Assembly: GCA_024364805.1 (NCBI GenBank)
Contig: CM044508.1
Span: forward strand, 8,059,282 to 8,083,775
Source: Euprymna scolopes
Lineage: Eukaryota; Mollusca; Cephalopoda; Sepiida; Sepiolidae
DNA: 24,494 bases
Direction of reading: 5' to 3'
Under the pieces are notes generated by a model. It saw only the letters and a program-made list of their open reading frames with translations, searched no databases and was not told the DNA's origin. Made by a program: the position numbers and the translations under genes. Below, piece after piece: positions 9,667-20,325 of the stretch (position 1 is the stretch's first letter; each line of letters starts with the position of its first letter).

Positions 9667-10110
9667 CACCACAAAGTATGTAGATACTTACACTGGAAGA
9701 TCTGTAGAGAGATGCAACTAGATAGGTCGTCGAACGTCTGGGAACATGAACCACCACCGATAGCATCAAACGGAAAAGTGACAGTGTTCTACGAAAAAGA
9801 CATAGAGGCAGGCAGATACATAAAAGACAAGGCCATCAAGCCAGATATAGTAATATGGAACAAGCCTGAAAGAACTGCACTCATTATCGACGTCACAGTT
9901 CCAAACGACTTTGGCCTTAATAGAGCAGAACGGGAAAAGATAATAAAATTTAAGGACCTAAAAAATGATCTAAAAACAACATGGTCTCTGAAAGAAATAA
10001 GCATTATACCAGTTGTGACGGGAGGAACTGGCCTAATAAAAAAGATAGCAACCATAAAGGGAACAGTTTCTATTCTTAAAAGAGCCCTCGGATATAAATT
10101 TAAACTGTAA
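9667..10110 (+). pseudogene. LINE 3' coding end: restriction-like endonuclease domain (R2-like)
   Basis: The frame is open through HHKVCRYLHWKICREM, WEHEPPP, then KPDIVIWNK and ALIIDVTVPNDF, then EREKIIKFKDLKNDLK, ending WSLKEISIIPVV, GTVSILKRALGYKFKL and a stop at 10108-10110. A conserved PD followed about 13 residues later by an acidic IDV and a downstream K/E-rich helix is the pattern of the PD-(D/E)XK-type endonuclease at the C-terminus of R2-like LINEs. That enzyme nicks the target for reverse transcription. The homologous start lies upstream of the first ATG at 9712, since LHWKICRE is in frame before it. Compared with 7284-7562, a segment before GTVSILKR is shortened. The reverse transcriptase is absent, so this is a 5'-truncated copy. 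An A-rich tail runs to about 10195. Confidence 0.8.
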
Positions 10111-10195
10111 TAGAATCAAGTGTTAGCCCCAGGAAGGAGCCCCTTGATCTTTTCAAACTAACAAAAGTAAAATAATAAAAAAAGGAATAAAATAA

Positions 10196-10640
10196 ATCTA
10201 AGATATAAACGGCTATATGTCTGTCTGTGTGTCTCCATATTTTCAAATCCTATCTCTTCTATATTTAACTGAAAGTTGCAGAGCGACGCTAGGGACCTCA
10301 AATGATTAGATTTTTTTAAGGGCCGTTCTTTTATGGGGCGTTAGCTGGTTAAAATAGTTTTTAAAAGGAAAAAAAATGGATCAAAATTGAAAAAATCGTT
10401 ATACATTTTATATATTCATCTTAATTGATTTTTAATTTTGAATTTTTAATCAGCTCATATACGTGTCACGTTGGTACAGTGGTACGTCACCAGCGTCGGT
10501 TTCGATTCTAGCTGGTGGCGCCCACATACTTTTCTGTAATTTTTGAAATCATGACTATATAAGAATATATACGAAATCTGAACAAATTAAAATATCATAT
10601 TTAGGCTTATTTTACAAAGCCGAGCGGCCCTCCCGCTAGT
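10196..10640 (+). mobile_element. Helitron-like non-autonomous element
   Basis: The right end has GCCGAGCGGC (hairpin-forming) followed by CTAG at 10636-10639 and T. The left end carries a tctaagatataaacggc phrase followed by repeated tgtctg. The element holds no protein. It contains a tRNA-like pair of internal promoter motifs, TTGGTACAGTGGTACG (A-box-like, near 10469) and GGTTTCGATTCTAG (B-box-like, near 10498). These lie only about 30 bp apart, so the tRNA-like piece lacks an anticodon arm. The 5' border is the least certain part. Confidence 0.45.
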
Positions 10641-10665
10641 AAATAAATGAATGAATAAATAAATA

Positions 10666-10711
<46 letters not shown>
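10641..10711. repeat. (AAAT)n then (AAT)n microsatellite
   Basis: Units of aaat or aatg (10641-10672) grade into about fifteen aat units (to 10711). The tract begins directly after the CTAG-T end of the Helitron-like element. Confidence 0.95.
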
Positions 10712-10713
<2 letters not shown>

Positions 10714-10870
10714 TGTATAGAATAAAACAAATGAATAATAATTAATAAAACAAGAAATAAAAAAAATAAAAATAAAATTTAGACTAACATCCGCAAAATG
10801 CACACTTAAAAAATAGATCCAACTTTATCAAAATAAATTTACTGAAAAACAAATGAATAACTCTATATAC

Positions 10871-10950
10871 TTGTACGTATGTATACGTGTGTATGTGTAT
10901 GTGCGTGTGCATGTCTGTGAGCAAACGTATGTGGGCGCGTATGCGTATTT
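10871..10950. repeat. Alternating purine-pyrimidine tract
   Basis: Long runs of alternating gt, gc and at steps (tgtacgtatgtatacgtgtg and similar) make this a candidate for left-handed DNA. It is a low-complexity sequence with no gene. Confidence 0.75.
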
Positions 10951-11638
10951 TTTTACTGATGTGTTAATTAACCATTACGATAACTGCCCCCTTTAACCAT
11001 TTGACAAAGTTTTCTCCCTTTAATAGTTTTATTTTAAACATTAACAGTTTTAATACGAAAATAAAAAAATTAAAAAAAATTAACAAATGAGAATTAGTTA
11101 TAAATAGGAGTAAGATAAATAAATAGGATAAATATTAAATATAAAATAAATAATATTTAGCATCAACATTAAGGTGTACCTATTTACAATGCCTCCCCAC
11201 GGGACAGAGTTAGACACCGGGGTCGTTTTTTAACGTGGAGAAAAGGTACAAAAATAAAAATTGTCTCAGTCGTGAAGGATTTCTCCTCCACCGAAAGAGA
11301 ACAAGAAATGAAAGTGCAGCATCTGAAGAACAGATGCTACACTTTGATCTTGACCAAATAGCAGTTGGTTTTCTTTTATGTATCTTTTTCATTTTATGGT
11401 ATTCATGACGAGGGTGACGATGATCTGGCATGCTTACAGTAGCGGCGGAAACTACTGCTATCATGGCAGTAGTAGTAGTTACTCGGTGCATCCGAACCAG
11501 TGGCGTCCACACAACGGCAGTATGTATCAATTTCAATGTGCAGAAACGGACACTATAATTGTCAAGACACTTTTTATAGGTCAGGGTGCCTCTCTTCGGG
11601 GGCGCTGACATTTCAATACCACTTTCCGACCCTGGTGT
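10951..11638. other. No gene; one possible DNA-transposon end
   Basis: Both strands show open stretches around 11210-11611, but they overlap each other and have no recognisable domain. At 11500, CAGTGGCGTCCACAC resembles the start of some hAT-type terminal repeats, and GGGGGCGC follows near 11598. No matching inverted end was found. Confidence 0.35.
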
Positions 11639-11639
11639 A

Positions 11640-12010
11640 ACATTACTCGCGGTGGGTTGGTTGGTTGGTCGGTTTTTGTTTTACGGCATGTCAACCCTTT
11701 TCAGGTTATTTAATGCCGAATCCAGTAATTTTGAAGAAGTTTTTTAGTAGAATATATATATATATATATTTTCAAGTCGGTTTCTATTTAACCCATAGTT
11801 GAGACCCTAACGGGTACTACCACTTCAGGTCAGAGTGAACCTGGGAGCAATGGCAATTAAAGGGTAGCTCCACACTCCCCAAAGCCCGCAAGCTGGGGCC
11901 TCACCATCAGATATAGTTTAAGGTCATATCCAGGACCTTTCGCGGTGGGAGAAAACTAAATACCCCCATTAATTCATTGTCCCGTGTTGAATGACCGCCA
12001 AATTAATTAT
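11640..12010. other. Structured, GC-richer unidentified repeat-like segment
   Basis: It begins with a ttgg repeat and a weak hairpin (cggcat ... atgccg, near 11683-11718). After an (AT)n run at 11752-11769 it continues with a stretch able to fold (cccc-aaagc ... agctgggg near 11878-11896). Base composition differs from the flanks, which suggests an inserted element. No family could be assigned. Confidence 0.4.
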
Positions 12011-14250
12011 GGTGCACTTTTGTGGACTCGTACTTTGTAATAAATCTCTAAAAACTACATCAACAACAAAAATAATATATATTGTGCTATCTTGATGACC
12101 TTAGCTCCAAAATACGGCGGCCATTTTCTGGTTTATTGGGTGTTCTTTTTCTTTTAATTCTTATTATACAAATATCTCAAATCATGCACGTTTTAGCAAT
12201 TAAAAGCAATTCTTTAATCATACTAGTAACCCTAAATCCTGGTGATAATACCCCTTCCATCTCCAAAAAGATACTAGCTTTTATAAGCTTCTCTCTTTTT
12301 TTTTGTTCGTTCTAAGTTATTTTTATGGGTGGGGATTCGCCACTAAGATTTAGATTCATGGTAGGTGTAAGGGAGGGTATTTTTTGTATTGTTTGCTTTT
12401 ATTTCTGAAAAAAAAAAATTAAATAAGAAACACCCATTGTTTTTTCAAGTTTCACAAAAATGAGAGTGCTTTTTTGGAGAATGGAACAGGAGATGCCACC
12501 CGGACATAGGTCAGTGTTAGGTTTAAAGGAGGGCATTTTTTTATTGCTTTGTTTTTTTTTTTTTTTGGTCTTTTTAATAAAGTAAGACATAAATAAATAA
12601 ATAAATAAAATAAGCTCCATTAATTTTGTTTTTCTAGTTTTCAAAAGTCTGAGAATAGGTTTCTATAGTTGATCAGTTTAGGGCTGCTTCTATTATGTTG
12701 GTTTGTAATTTAGTAAGAAACAAATAGTAAAATCAAACGATGTTTATTAAAAATGTATTTAAAATATATTATCAGAAAAGAAGTAGCTTAGTAAAGTAAT
12801 GCACAAAAATATTTTGCACAATAGATTAATTTGACTTGTCACCGCTACGGAAAATTGTCCATTCATTCTGGTGCTGCTAATCTCTTTATAATAACCACAA
12901 AACTAAAAACAAAAACAAAAAAAGCCATATCTCATAACATAAGAACATTTAAATCCTAAGTAATAAGCGTTATATCTTTAAATGGCGCCCCAAAAGAGCA
13001 AGATAACAAAATGCTTTATTTATTTCGACAATGTATTTATATGTATTCCAAAATGTTGCTATTATAAATATAAATAAGTTATTTATTGTAACGTGATCTT
13101 ATACCAAGGGAACTAAGTCCGATTTTTTTTACTATTTTTTATGAGAGTTATATCCCTTACATTTCATGATTTTTTTATATATTAATACGATAGCGTGTGT
13201 TATTTTGTGTGTCACGCGTACACCCGGGGCGTTTAATTGTTATGTACTTCCATTTTTTGTAATAAATAATTATAGTAAGGATTGAACCATAAACCTCCAG
13301 GAGATTGTCAGTTAAAACTTTATTGTTAATCAACGCCTTTACTGCTTAAGGAAATGAAATACGTGTTCGTATTTCGGATGACACATGACTCTTTTATTGT
13401 GAGGATCCAACCAGTAAATGCCTAACTTTTAAGAAAATGGATAAGAACCAGTTTCATGCTGAGATCGAAAAGTGTATGGAGGGATGGGGTGACGTAAAGA
13501 GGGGTGGGGTGGGAAGTGACTCTGGATATCGAAAATAGGTGTGGAATCCAATTATAATCAAACCGTTTCCCTTTCTCATAATATGTCACAATACTAGGAT
13601 ATATTTGAGTCTTTGGAGCAAAGCCCCAACAAGTTGGCAACGGATATCATCAAACTTCTGCACAGAGGTAGGGACCAAAAAAAATGTATTTGAGATTTTG
13701 ATAGAGTGTTTTTAGATGTAGCGAATCGAAAACTCTATTTTCTTTTAATTGCAGATTTGGCAACTATCGGTTCTTTAGAGTTCAGTTTGGTTTGATAATT
13801 CATCATATGATTTTAACAGGACAGAGTCATATGCCGCACAGCAGGCGATATGACCAATTCACTGAGAGAACATTCAATGAACAAATAATTTCTCCGATCT
13901 GAGGGAAGTAACTCCATTTTTTTTGTTTGCATACGAGAATTTGGGACGCTGAAACTAACACAAATTCAAGAAATTATTTTTCTCGACTACTTTATTTTTT
14001 CGACTGTATTTTTTTAATAAGAAAACACAACTCCGAGGAATTGTAAGAAAAGGAAGATGCGACTACTATTTTTTAAAACAAAATTGAATTTTGTTAATCC
14101 TGACGATGGAACTATCCAAACCTAAATTATGAAAGATTAGTTTTCTTTCCAAACGTTTACAAATAATAAACAACAAAATTTATATGCTTCATTATTAAAG
14201 ATTCAAGTACGTTTAAAATTAATTAAAATTTATATTTTGTTTGTGTTTTT
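12011..14250. other. 2.2 kb AT-rich stretch without recognisable genes
   Basis: Short open frames here (for example 12082-12315 and 13422-13640 reverse) have no domains, biased composition and no homologous partner in the window. No RNA gene or element end was recognised. Confidence 0.5.
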
Positions 14251-14257
14251 TTTAGGT

Positions 14258-14575
14258 CTATGGTCTCGTGCAAAAAGACACATGAGGAGATTGTTGGGTA
14301 CAGCAGAAAAAATGTTCCCTCTGCACCTGACAGAGTTCTTGTGACGGAGACGAGAAACTAATCAAAGATTCCCAAGGATATTGATTTGTATCAGGAAGAA
14401 ATACCTAATTTACATTCTTAATGTACACAAATTGTTTTATGCAAAAGAGAAAACGTCGCCGCAGTTTCGTTTAATAAAAATTAACTTAAATTATTACATT
14501 AAAAAAGTTGTCGCTGCTTTAAAAAAAAATGTTCCCAACCAAACAATAAGATGTTTTGTTACAATTCTTCTGTAA
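14258..14575 (+). pseudogene. Merlin-type DNA transposase C-terminal relic
   Basis: The forward frame reads LWSRAKRHMRRLLGTAEKMF, PLHLTEFL, then a stop where tryptophan is expected (TGA at 14342-14344), then RRRETNQRF. This is close to the C-terminal motif of Merlin/IS1595-ISXO2 transposases, which have (V)E-S/N-(L/M)WSRAKR, a GT segment and a final L.EF.WR.R. The frame then runs on to 14575 without clear homology. Everything upstream of the LW motif is missing; poly-T and an AG sit immediately before it. No terminal repeats were found. Confidence 0.6.
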
Positions 14576-14779
14576 CCATCGTCACAGTTTCCTTCTTTTT
14601 TTAAATGCTTAAACTAACATGTTTTTCTTATAAATGTTATAAACCTTGTTACATTAAAAAGTTGCTGCAGCTTTCATTTTTTAAAAATATTTTCATCATT
14701 TTTTTTTTTAAATAAAATGTTTTGTAATTGTCTGTATTTTTTTGATTGAGATTGTCGGACTGACTTCCTCATCTTGGTT

Positions 14780-15215
14780 GTTATTGTCACAACGTTTCGG
14801 CCGTTTTGTCCCCCGGCCTTCGTCAGGTGAACCGTTTGTTAGGAGTCTCGAACCCAACCCTTTATTATTATTACGGGGGTACCGTGTTCGGACTCCAGCT
14901 AGGCTTTGGGACATTGTTGCTGATTCTCTGTTTTCAATGTCACTTTTTCACTGCCTTCGTCCAGCACCTTTGGGTAACTGTAAACTTTGATACAACGTCT
15001 AGGACCACTCGGCCATATGTCACTAGGCCAATTCTTAGTTGGTTTTTGTTAATGTTAAACCTATGTTGTTATTCAAGGTTTTCTCTCTCTGTCAGAGGTG
15101 TCCAAATTGCATTCAGCTCTATGCTTGGTTTGCTCAGTAGGTTGTTATGTCCGAGCATGTGAGCTGTTTCTTTAAGTTTTCTCACTTTCCAGTGGGTCTC
15201 TCTGTTTATTATTTT
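14780..15215 (-). mobile_element. Penelope-like retroelement, 3' end
   Basis: On the reverse strand the C-terminal tail of a Penelope-like protein is readable: INRETHWKVRKLKETAHMLG, LLSKPSIELNAIW, ending ENLE and a stop at 15069-15071. Tails of this kind follow the GIY-YIG nuclease domain in Penelope-like elements. Downstream lie a GGTTCGAGACTCC motif (near 14838-14850) and a hammerhead-like core: CTGACGA (14820-14826), stem GGCCG/CGGCC, GAAA (14795-14798), CGTTG. Only the 3' end is present, so this is a truncated and old copy. Confidence 0.72.
14790..14826 (-). ncRNA. Hammerhead-ribozyme-like motif
   Basis: Reading the reverse strand: CTGACGA, extra A, GGCCG, 10-nt loop, CGGCC, GAAA, CGTTG. 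Stem II has 5 bp, better than the copy at 8432-8470, and shows the same extra A. Activity would depend on stems I and III, which are not clear here. Confidence 0.5.
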
Positions 15216-15339
15216 TATAAAATGTTTTGTTTAATAAAATTACAATTTCTCTGAAAGTATCGTTGCATTTTCCTTCTATTTTATAATATAAAGGACTTGC
15301 TTGGGTGCACAGCTTTGCTCGGATGTTTGGAGGTGTGTG

Positions 15340-15710
15340 TTGAGCAAAACAAAACAAACAAAAAAGTGAGTGGTAGCAAGCAGGCAGACTCGAACCCGTA
15401 CCGCGAAGGAGGAAAGGAGCGTGACTCCCCCCCCAATAAAAAAAAACAAAACAAAAAACAAAACAAATAAACAAAAAAGTGACGTCTTTGCTGTTGCGTC
15501 CATCGCCAAACCGGAAATAGCGAAGGTTTAAATTAAGGTTAGTCAATCGAAAAGAGGAGATGACTTTCGAAAATATCGGCGAAAAAGCGATCCCTCCTTG
15601 TAGAAAAGGGCCCAGTTGAGGGCGAAGGAATTAATGTTTTTAGCCAATTCTTCGATACCCATCTCGTGAAAATCTATCGATTCTGTCGAAAGTTTTAGAC
15701 ATACATATAT
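15340..15710 (-). repeat. Interspersed repeat, copy 1 (tRNA-derived SINE candidate)
   Basis: This copy matches 23530-23880 over most of its length, including caaaccggaaatagcgaagg, ggcgaaaaagcgatcc, cccagttgagg and the shared 3' phrase cgaaagttttag. On the reverse strand TACGGGTTCGAGTCTGCC near 15380-15400 fits a pol III B-box, which suggests a tRNA-derived SINE. The A-box is not clear. An AC-rich low-complexity insert (cccccccc then caaaacaaaa) separates the B-box from the body. Confidence 0.6.
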
Positions 15711-16990
15711 ACATGTGAGATTTATATTATAGATTACATTTTTAAAACCCTTAACATTTTTTAAATAAATGAAAAGGCCCCAAAAAATTAATTTTTGTTC
15801 TTAAAAAAGTAGTCACAACTTTCTTTTCTTATAATTCCTCGAAATCGTATATTCTTAATAAAATAATAGAGTTGAAAAAAAAGTAGCTGAAAAAATATTC
15901 CTCGAGGTTACGTTTGTTTTAGCAGCCCAAATTCTTGTATGAAAATATGAACGAATTTCTTAGGAAAATAGAGTAATCTCCCTTAGATCACTTTAAAGAG
16001 ATCACGTCCAACACGCCAATCTGGTAGCTTTCAATCACCATAATTAATAGCTAAATGCTGCGGTAATCAATGAAAATGTTAATCAAAGTCTCGATTCGAT
16101 CATGGCACCTAATACAGATAGTTGAATCTGTAACGACTTAATCGCGAAGTGAGTCTAACGAACGCCAAAAGGCAAATGGATCGAATTTGTTGTCCTTTTT
16201 CTTTCTCCGCCACGTTTTGATACGCTCTCTTCGTCACTTCGTCATAAGTTTTAACATGAAGATGTTAACTCAAAGTATTTTCAACCAATAAAAGTCGTCC
16301 CAAACCCAAGAAGTAACACGTCTATACGAAAATAGTAAGCCCACGCAAAGTTAGAAACTCCTATAAAACAATAAAAAAACAATCTAAAGAAATAGAAATT
16401 TCGCCAGCAGACAGTACTGAAAGACACCAGAACACACACTCAACACCCCTCATCTGTTCCTTTGGGACCGAAGAAGCTAAGTTGCAAGAAAAAGGACTCA
16501 ATGACTTACGTACCAACATTTTCCATCAACTCACGCCCTAACAAGAACAAGGTAAACTTAGGCGCATTCATACACAATACCACGCTGCCAAATACTCGCA
16601 TACGTATATTACGTACACACGTATATCGACACTATGAACATACTTACCTACATATTTTTAAACCTAACCCTACCCTTCCACATTCATACACAATGCCAGA
16701 CTTTCGAAGACTCATATTACTTACACATGCATATTCACATGATTAAGTTATTAGCCTATATATTTCTAAGACTTGTGCCTGTTTACTAAACTTTCATTAC
16801 CCAAACAAAAATGTGCACCATGAACATTATCATAACTCAAAGTAACTTTTATAGTTTACTATTTTCTTGTATAAAATGTTTTGTTATGAAATTTCGTTTT
16901 TCTCAATTTTTGCATTTGCAAAACTGAGTTTGTTGTTAGGTATCACTTGTTAGCCGGTGAACCTTTCTATTCTCTTTATGCTTTATTTGT
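15711..16990. other. 1.3 kb without a convincing gene
   Basis: The longest forward frame (16462-16746) is rich in imperfect acgtata/cacac repeats and shows no domain. A CCAAT (near 16283) and a ctataaaa (near 16361) lie in promoter-like order, but no supporting exon was seen. Confidence 0.4.
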
Positions 16991-16994
16991 TTCC

Positions 16995-16996
<2 letters not shown>

Positions 16997-17063
<67 letters not shown>
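16997..17063. repeat. (TA)n microsatellite
   Basis: About 33 uninterrupted TA units. It lies in the spacer between the two duplication arms, where a cruciform-prone tract could matter. Confidence 0.98.
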
Positions 17064-17065
<2 letters not shown>

Positions 17066-17891
17066 TCGTATCTCCTTCACTAAAGCAACAGTTATACGTA
17101 AGTTATATTAAATATTTGTGTGATTCTTGCTAAACCCAAAAACGCTATCTCCATCCAAAATCGTTTCTAACAAGGCCAGGGATAAGACATGCATACCCAT
17201 TAAACACAGAGACTGAGATATTGCTATTTCACAAGCATCAGGTTCACGACGAGTTCACCGGGTTTAATTTAAACAATCTTCGTCCTCAAGTTTCTAATAT
17301 AATAATAATATGTATTAAATTATACTCTGCTTCATAGGAGTACAAAAGTATAAGGCTTTTAAAAGGGTCCCGTATAATTGCGTCACACAAGTAAAACTGT
17401 CGATCGTTTGTCTTGAATGAGTTCTTTATTCTGTTTTCTGTATATTTTCCTTATAGACTGAAACCATACAATGTTCGAGTACTTGTATGTTTGATGCTAC
17501 TGATATAATTGGTTTATGTTACATTTTATTTCTTTATTTTTTTATTTATTGTCTATTTTCTGATGTGCTATAGAGTTGTGTGCACGTTATAAAAAAGAAT
17601 AAGGTGTTAAGCGGCTTGAGTGATGAACGTAAAATATCAACCATTTTATTCATAAACCGATCTGGCATAATTATCATCAGAACAAACGTTAAGCAGACTA
17701 AGTTATATCCGAACAATAACACATCGGAGAAAAAATATAGGCTAGTCTGAATCAAATAATAAGGAAAACAAAGCGTGTTTAATAAATAAAAATGCCAGTC
17801 TTTTTGCTGGAATGAGCTTCTAATTCTGTTTGCTATATATTTGTTTTATTGACTGAAGAGGAATCGCTATTTCGGTTTCACTTGTAACATC

Positions 17892-17949
17892 CGACAAGAT
17901 GAATTTATATGTTAGAGAAGCGACAAGATGAATTTATATGTTAGAGAAG
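17892..17949. repeat. 29-bp tandem duplication in the right arm
   Basis: Two identical 29-bp units lie at 17892-17920 and 17921-17949. The left arm has a single copy (around 8816-8846), so this duplication is recent and specific to the right arm. Confidence 0.95.
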
Positions 17950-18554
17950 CGTAAAGTTGTGACGCAGCATTAATCAAGTTGAGCAGAGTCAGCTAACGTA
18001 AAGCGAATAATAAATCAACGCGTTTGACTTTTAAAAGCGACAGCACGTTCGTTGCACAGGTGGGTATGAACAGACGAATGTTTATCGATCCTCGTTCAAC
18101 GTCGGCTCCATTTTTTCGGTGGAAGCCAGTCCGTTTAATATTTCTTTTTGATTAAAGTTTAATACATTTAACAAAGTATATTTTAATCAACGCAGGGTTT
18201 CATCTCGTCTCGTAATGCTGCAAAAAATGTAGATTTGTGTCATAATGTATTTTCTCTTTTAATTTGTTATTCTCCCTTTAATCTTTTTCTTAAAAAAAAT
18301 ATGGCGACAACCAGGAAATCAGTGAAATTCAAATTGACCTACAAAAGAATAAGCCTGTCTTTTAAAACAAGTAAAACTCTTTTGATTAAGTGTTTTGAAT
18401 TTGCATATAAGTACACGTTCATTTTCTTTTTTGTTTTTTGCATTGCTCATTTTTTTTTTTGTTTTACTTATTGAATTTTTGTATTGTTTTCAAACATTGG
18501 TTTTCAACAAAGGGTTTATAACGCATCTTCTTGCATAGCATTTATTATATAATT

Positions 18555-18815
18555 ATATACGGCATAATCTCGTTGACATACCGGTTCCCATCGAAGTTAA
18601 GCAACGTTGAGCCTGGTCATTACTAAAATGGGTGACCAATTTGGGAAGTCCAAGTGCTGTATGTAGGAGGACGTCGACACCTCCCTGCAAAAAGTTGCAA
18701 AAACCTAACGCTGTCATCTTCCCTAACGGGGATATACATGCGCTTGTGAATTTCATACTCCCATGAAACTTCCTTCTTCGGAGGAAGCCGGTTAAACCCT
18801 GAATAGGGTTGGTGC
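18555..18815 (+). repeat. 5S rRNA-derived element (SINE3-like) or 5S pseudogene
   Basis: 18555-18666 aligns with 5S rRNA: TACGGCATAATCTCGTTGA, then CCGGTTCCCATCGAAGTTAA, GCAACGTTGAGCCTGGTCAT, ATGGGTGACC and AGTGCTGTATG. The box A region (GAAGTTAAGCAACG, 18593-18606) and box C (ATGGGTGACC, 18628-18637) are well preserved. About 8 bases between CCGGTT and CGAAGTT are missing, so it cannot be a normal 5S gene. About 150 bp of non-5S sequence follow (to a gaatagggttggtgctga phrase), and no poly-A tail was located. A 5S-headed SINE is more likely than a solitary pseudogene. Confidence 0.72.
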
Positions 18816-19596
18816 TGACTGCACACATGTGCATGGTAATAGGAAACAAAGATGAATTCTAAAAGCAAGTTCTCTGAGGAAAGTTGTTACAGTAGAAACT
18901 TTTGCAGCATCTATGGCTTCTCTTGTGAAAGGTGGTATTTTGATGCTGGTCAGGTAGTGTTGGAGTAGTTTGGGTGGGAGTACCATGCAATTTGTAGACT
19001 GGTGCGAATTTCGTTAGAGTACTTGTAAAATAGGGACAGAGATGAAACTATACGGCAATGCGAGAGGGGCTGGAGTTTCGCGGAAAATGCCGAATGTATT
19101 AGTTTAAAAATCCATATTTTTAACCCCGAATCAATATAAATGACTACATAGAAAGACAGAAAGTAAATTGAGGATAGAAGGGAAGAGACGATAGTATACT
19201 AAGCGAGAAAATGACACACTAACAATTGTGTAGTTGCATTCACTCACATATCAACATTCATACAGAGTTGAGCAACAGTCTATATGCTAAAGAAAAAACT
19301 AAGCTGACAATTAAAATCTTGTCATCGCTTGCATTAATGAACAGGAAAATATTTTTCAACCAGAAAGATAACAGATGTATTTTTAGCGTCTTGTTTGGAC
19401 AAATAACAGACTATAATCTTTCCCATTTTTGAACCATTAGGACAATTAAGAGGATCTTCTTTATCTTAAAAAAGGATATAATTTCTGTTTACAAATTTTC
19501 TGACGACGTCTAATTTTAATAGTGTTTTATTTGCAAAAATCTACTTTCAATTATTCCAGTGCGTATTATACGATCATGATTCAAACAGTGTGTTTA

Positions 19597-20325
19597 AAAA
19601 TGTACTCAGACTTTAACTGCTATCAGCATTGCCTATATAATAATTATCATCAATGTGGACATTTGCGAACATGATTCTTCAATTACATTTGTCTTCTGTA
19701 TTCGAAGATATTCCATTTTCAATCGGTGTTCATGAATAAAGGTTTTATCACTTTTGTTAACTATATATATATAATCCAAATAATATAGCATGCGAGCGGC
19801 ATTCTTGCTATGATTTATGAAGGTGTCAACGACGAAAAAGTTGCTATTGTAACCAACAACCAATCAGAAGAAACCGTCTGTCACGTTCCTTACTTATTCT
19901 GAAGATTTTTGAACATCAGTAATTTTATTGTTATAATAAAATTACTGGTGTTCAAAAATCTTCGGAATAAGTTTTGTTCTAATGAAATTGAAAATTTCTA
20001 TTCCAAAATATGGTTGAGAGATGACTTATGAACGATAAAAAGTATTTTGAAATATGGTCGCAAAATGAGTAAGCGGTGAAGCTTTAAAGCAGTTCTACAT
20101 GAGTAAAACTAATACTTAACCATATATTCAAACACTACTGTGTTTTAATGATAGCCTGTATCTCAAAAATGTTATCACACTTTAACTGTCATCGGTTTTG
20201 TTTATATAATAATGGTCATCAATTTGAACATTTGCGAACATGATTCTTCAATGACATTTGTCTTCTGTATTCGAAGATATTCTCTTTCACACTATGTTCA
20301 TATATAAGGGTTTCATTATCTTTCG
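19597..20325. repeat. Direct repeats bracketing a hairpin segment
   Basis: 19597-19770 and 20167-20325 are direct repeats that share cgaacatgattcttcaat, cttctgtattcgaagatatt and more, at about 90 percent by eye. The whole block lies in the right arm and has no equivalent in the left arm. It could be an element with terminal direct repeats or a local duplication. No primer-binding site or coding capacity was seen. Confidence 0.7.
19892..19972. repeat. 38-bp near-perfect hairpin with 5-nt loop
   Basis: Arms 19892-19929 and 19935-19972 are reverse complements except at two positions, and both differences are T opposite G. A transcript of the forward strand would therefore pair along all 38 positions through two G-U wobbles. 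A reverse-strand transcript would have two A-C mismatches. The loop is gttat. Confidence 0.95.

Noticed and set aside
10511-10524. tggcgcccaca, resembling a tRNA-Lys primer-binding site
   Set aside because: It lies inside the Helitron-like element with no terminal repeat beside it, and the match is short.
10641-10711. Regular short repeats as a possible CRISPR-like array
   Set aside because: Units are 3-4 bp with no spacers; it is a microsatellite.
11500-11620. CAGTGGCG hAT-like terminus
   Set aside because: No inverted partner, transposase or target duplication could be found, so it is not called as an element.
15172-15546. 124-codon reverse-strand frame
   Set aside because: It runs through simple sequence (poly-T, gggg) and the SINE-like repeat; the real coding tail here is in another frame (15069-15215).
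16462-16746. 94-codon forward frame
   Set aside because: It is built from imperfect cacac/acgtata repeats, with no domain or conservation partner.
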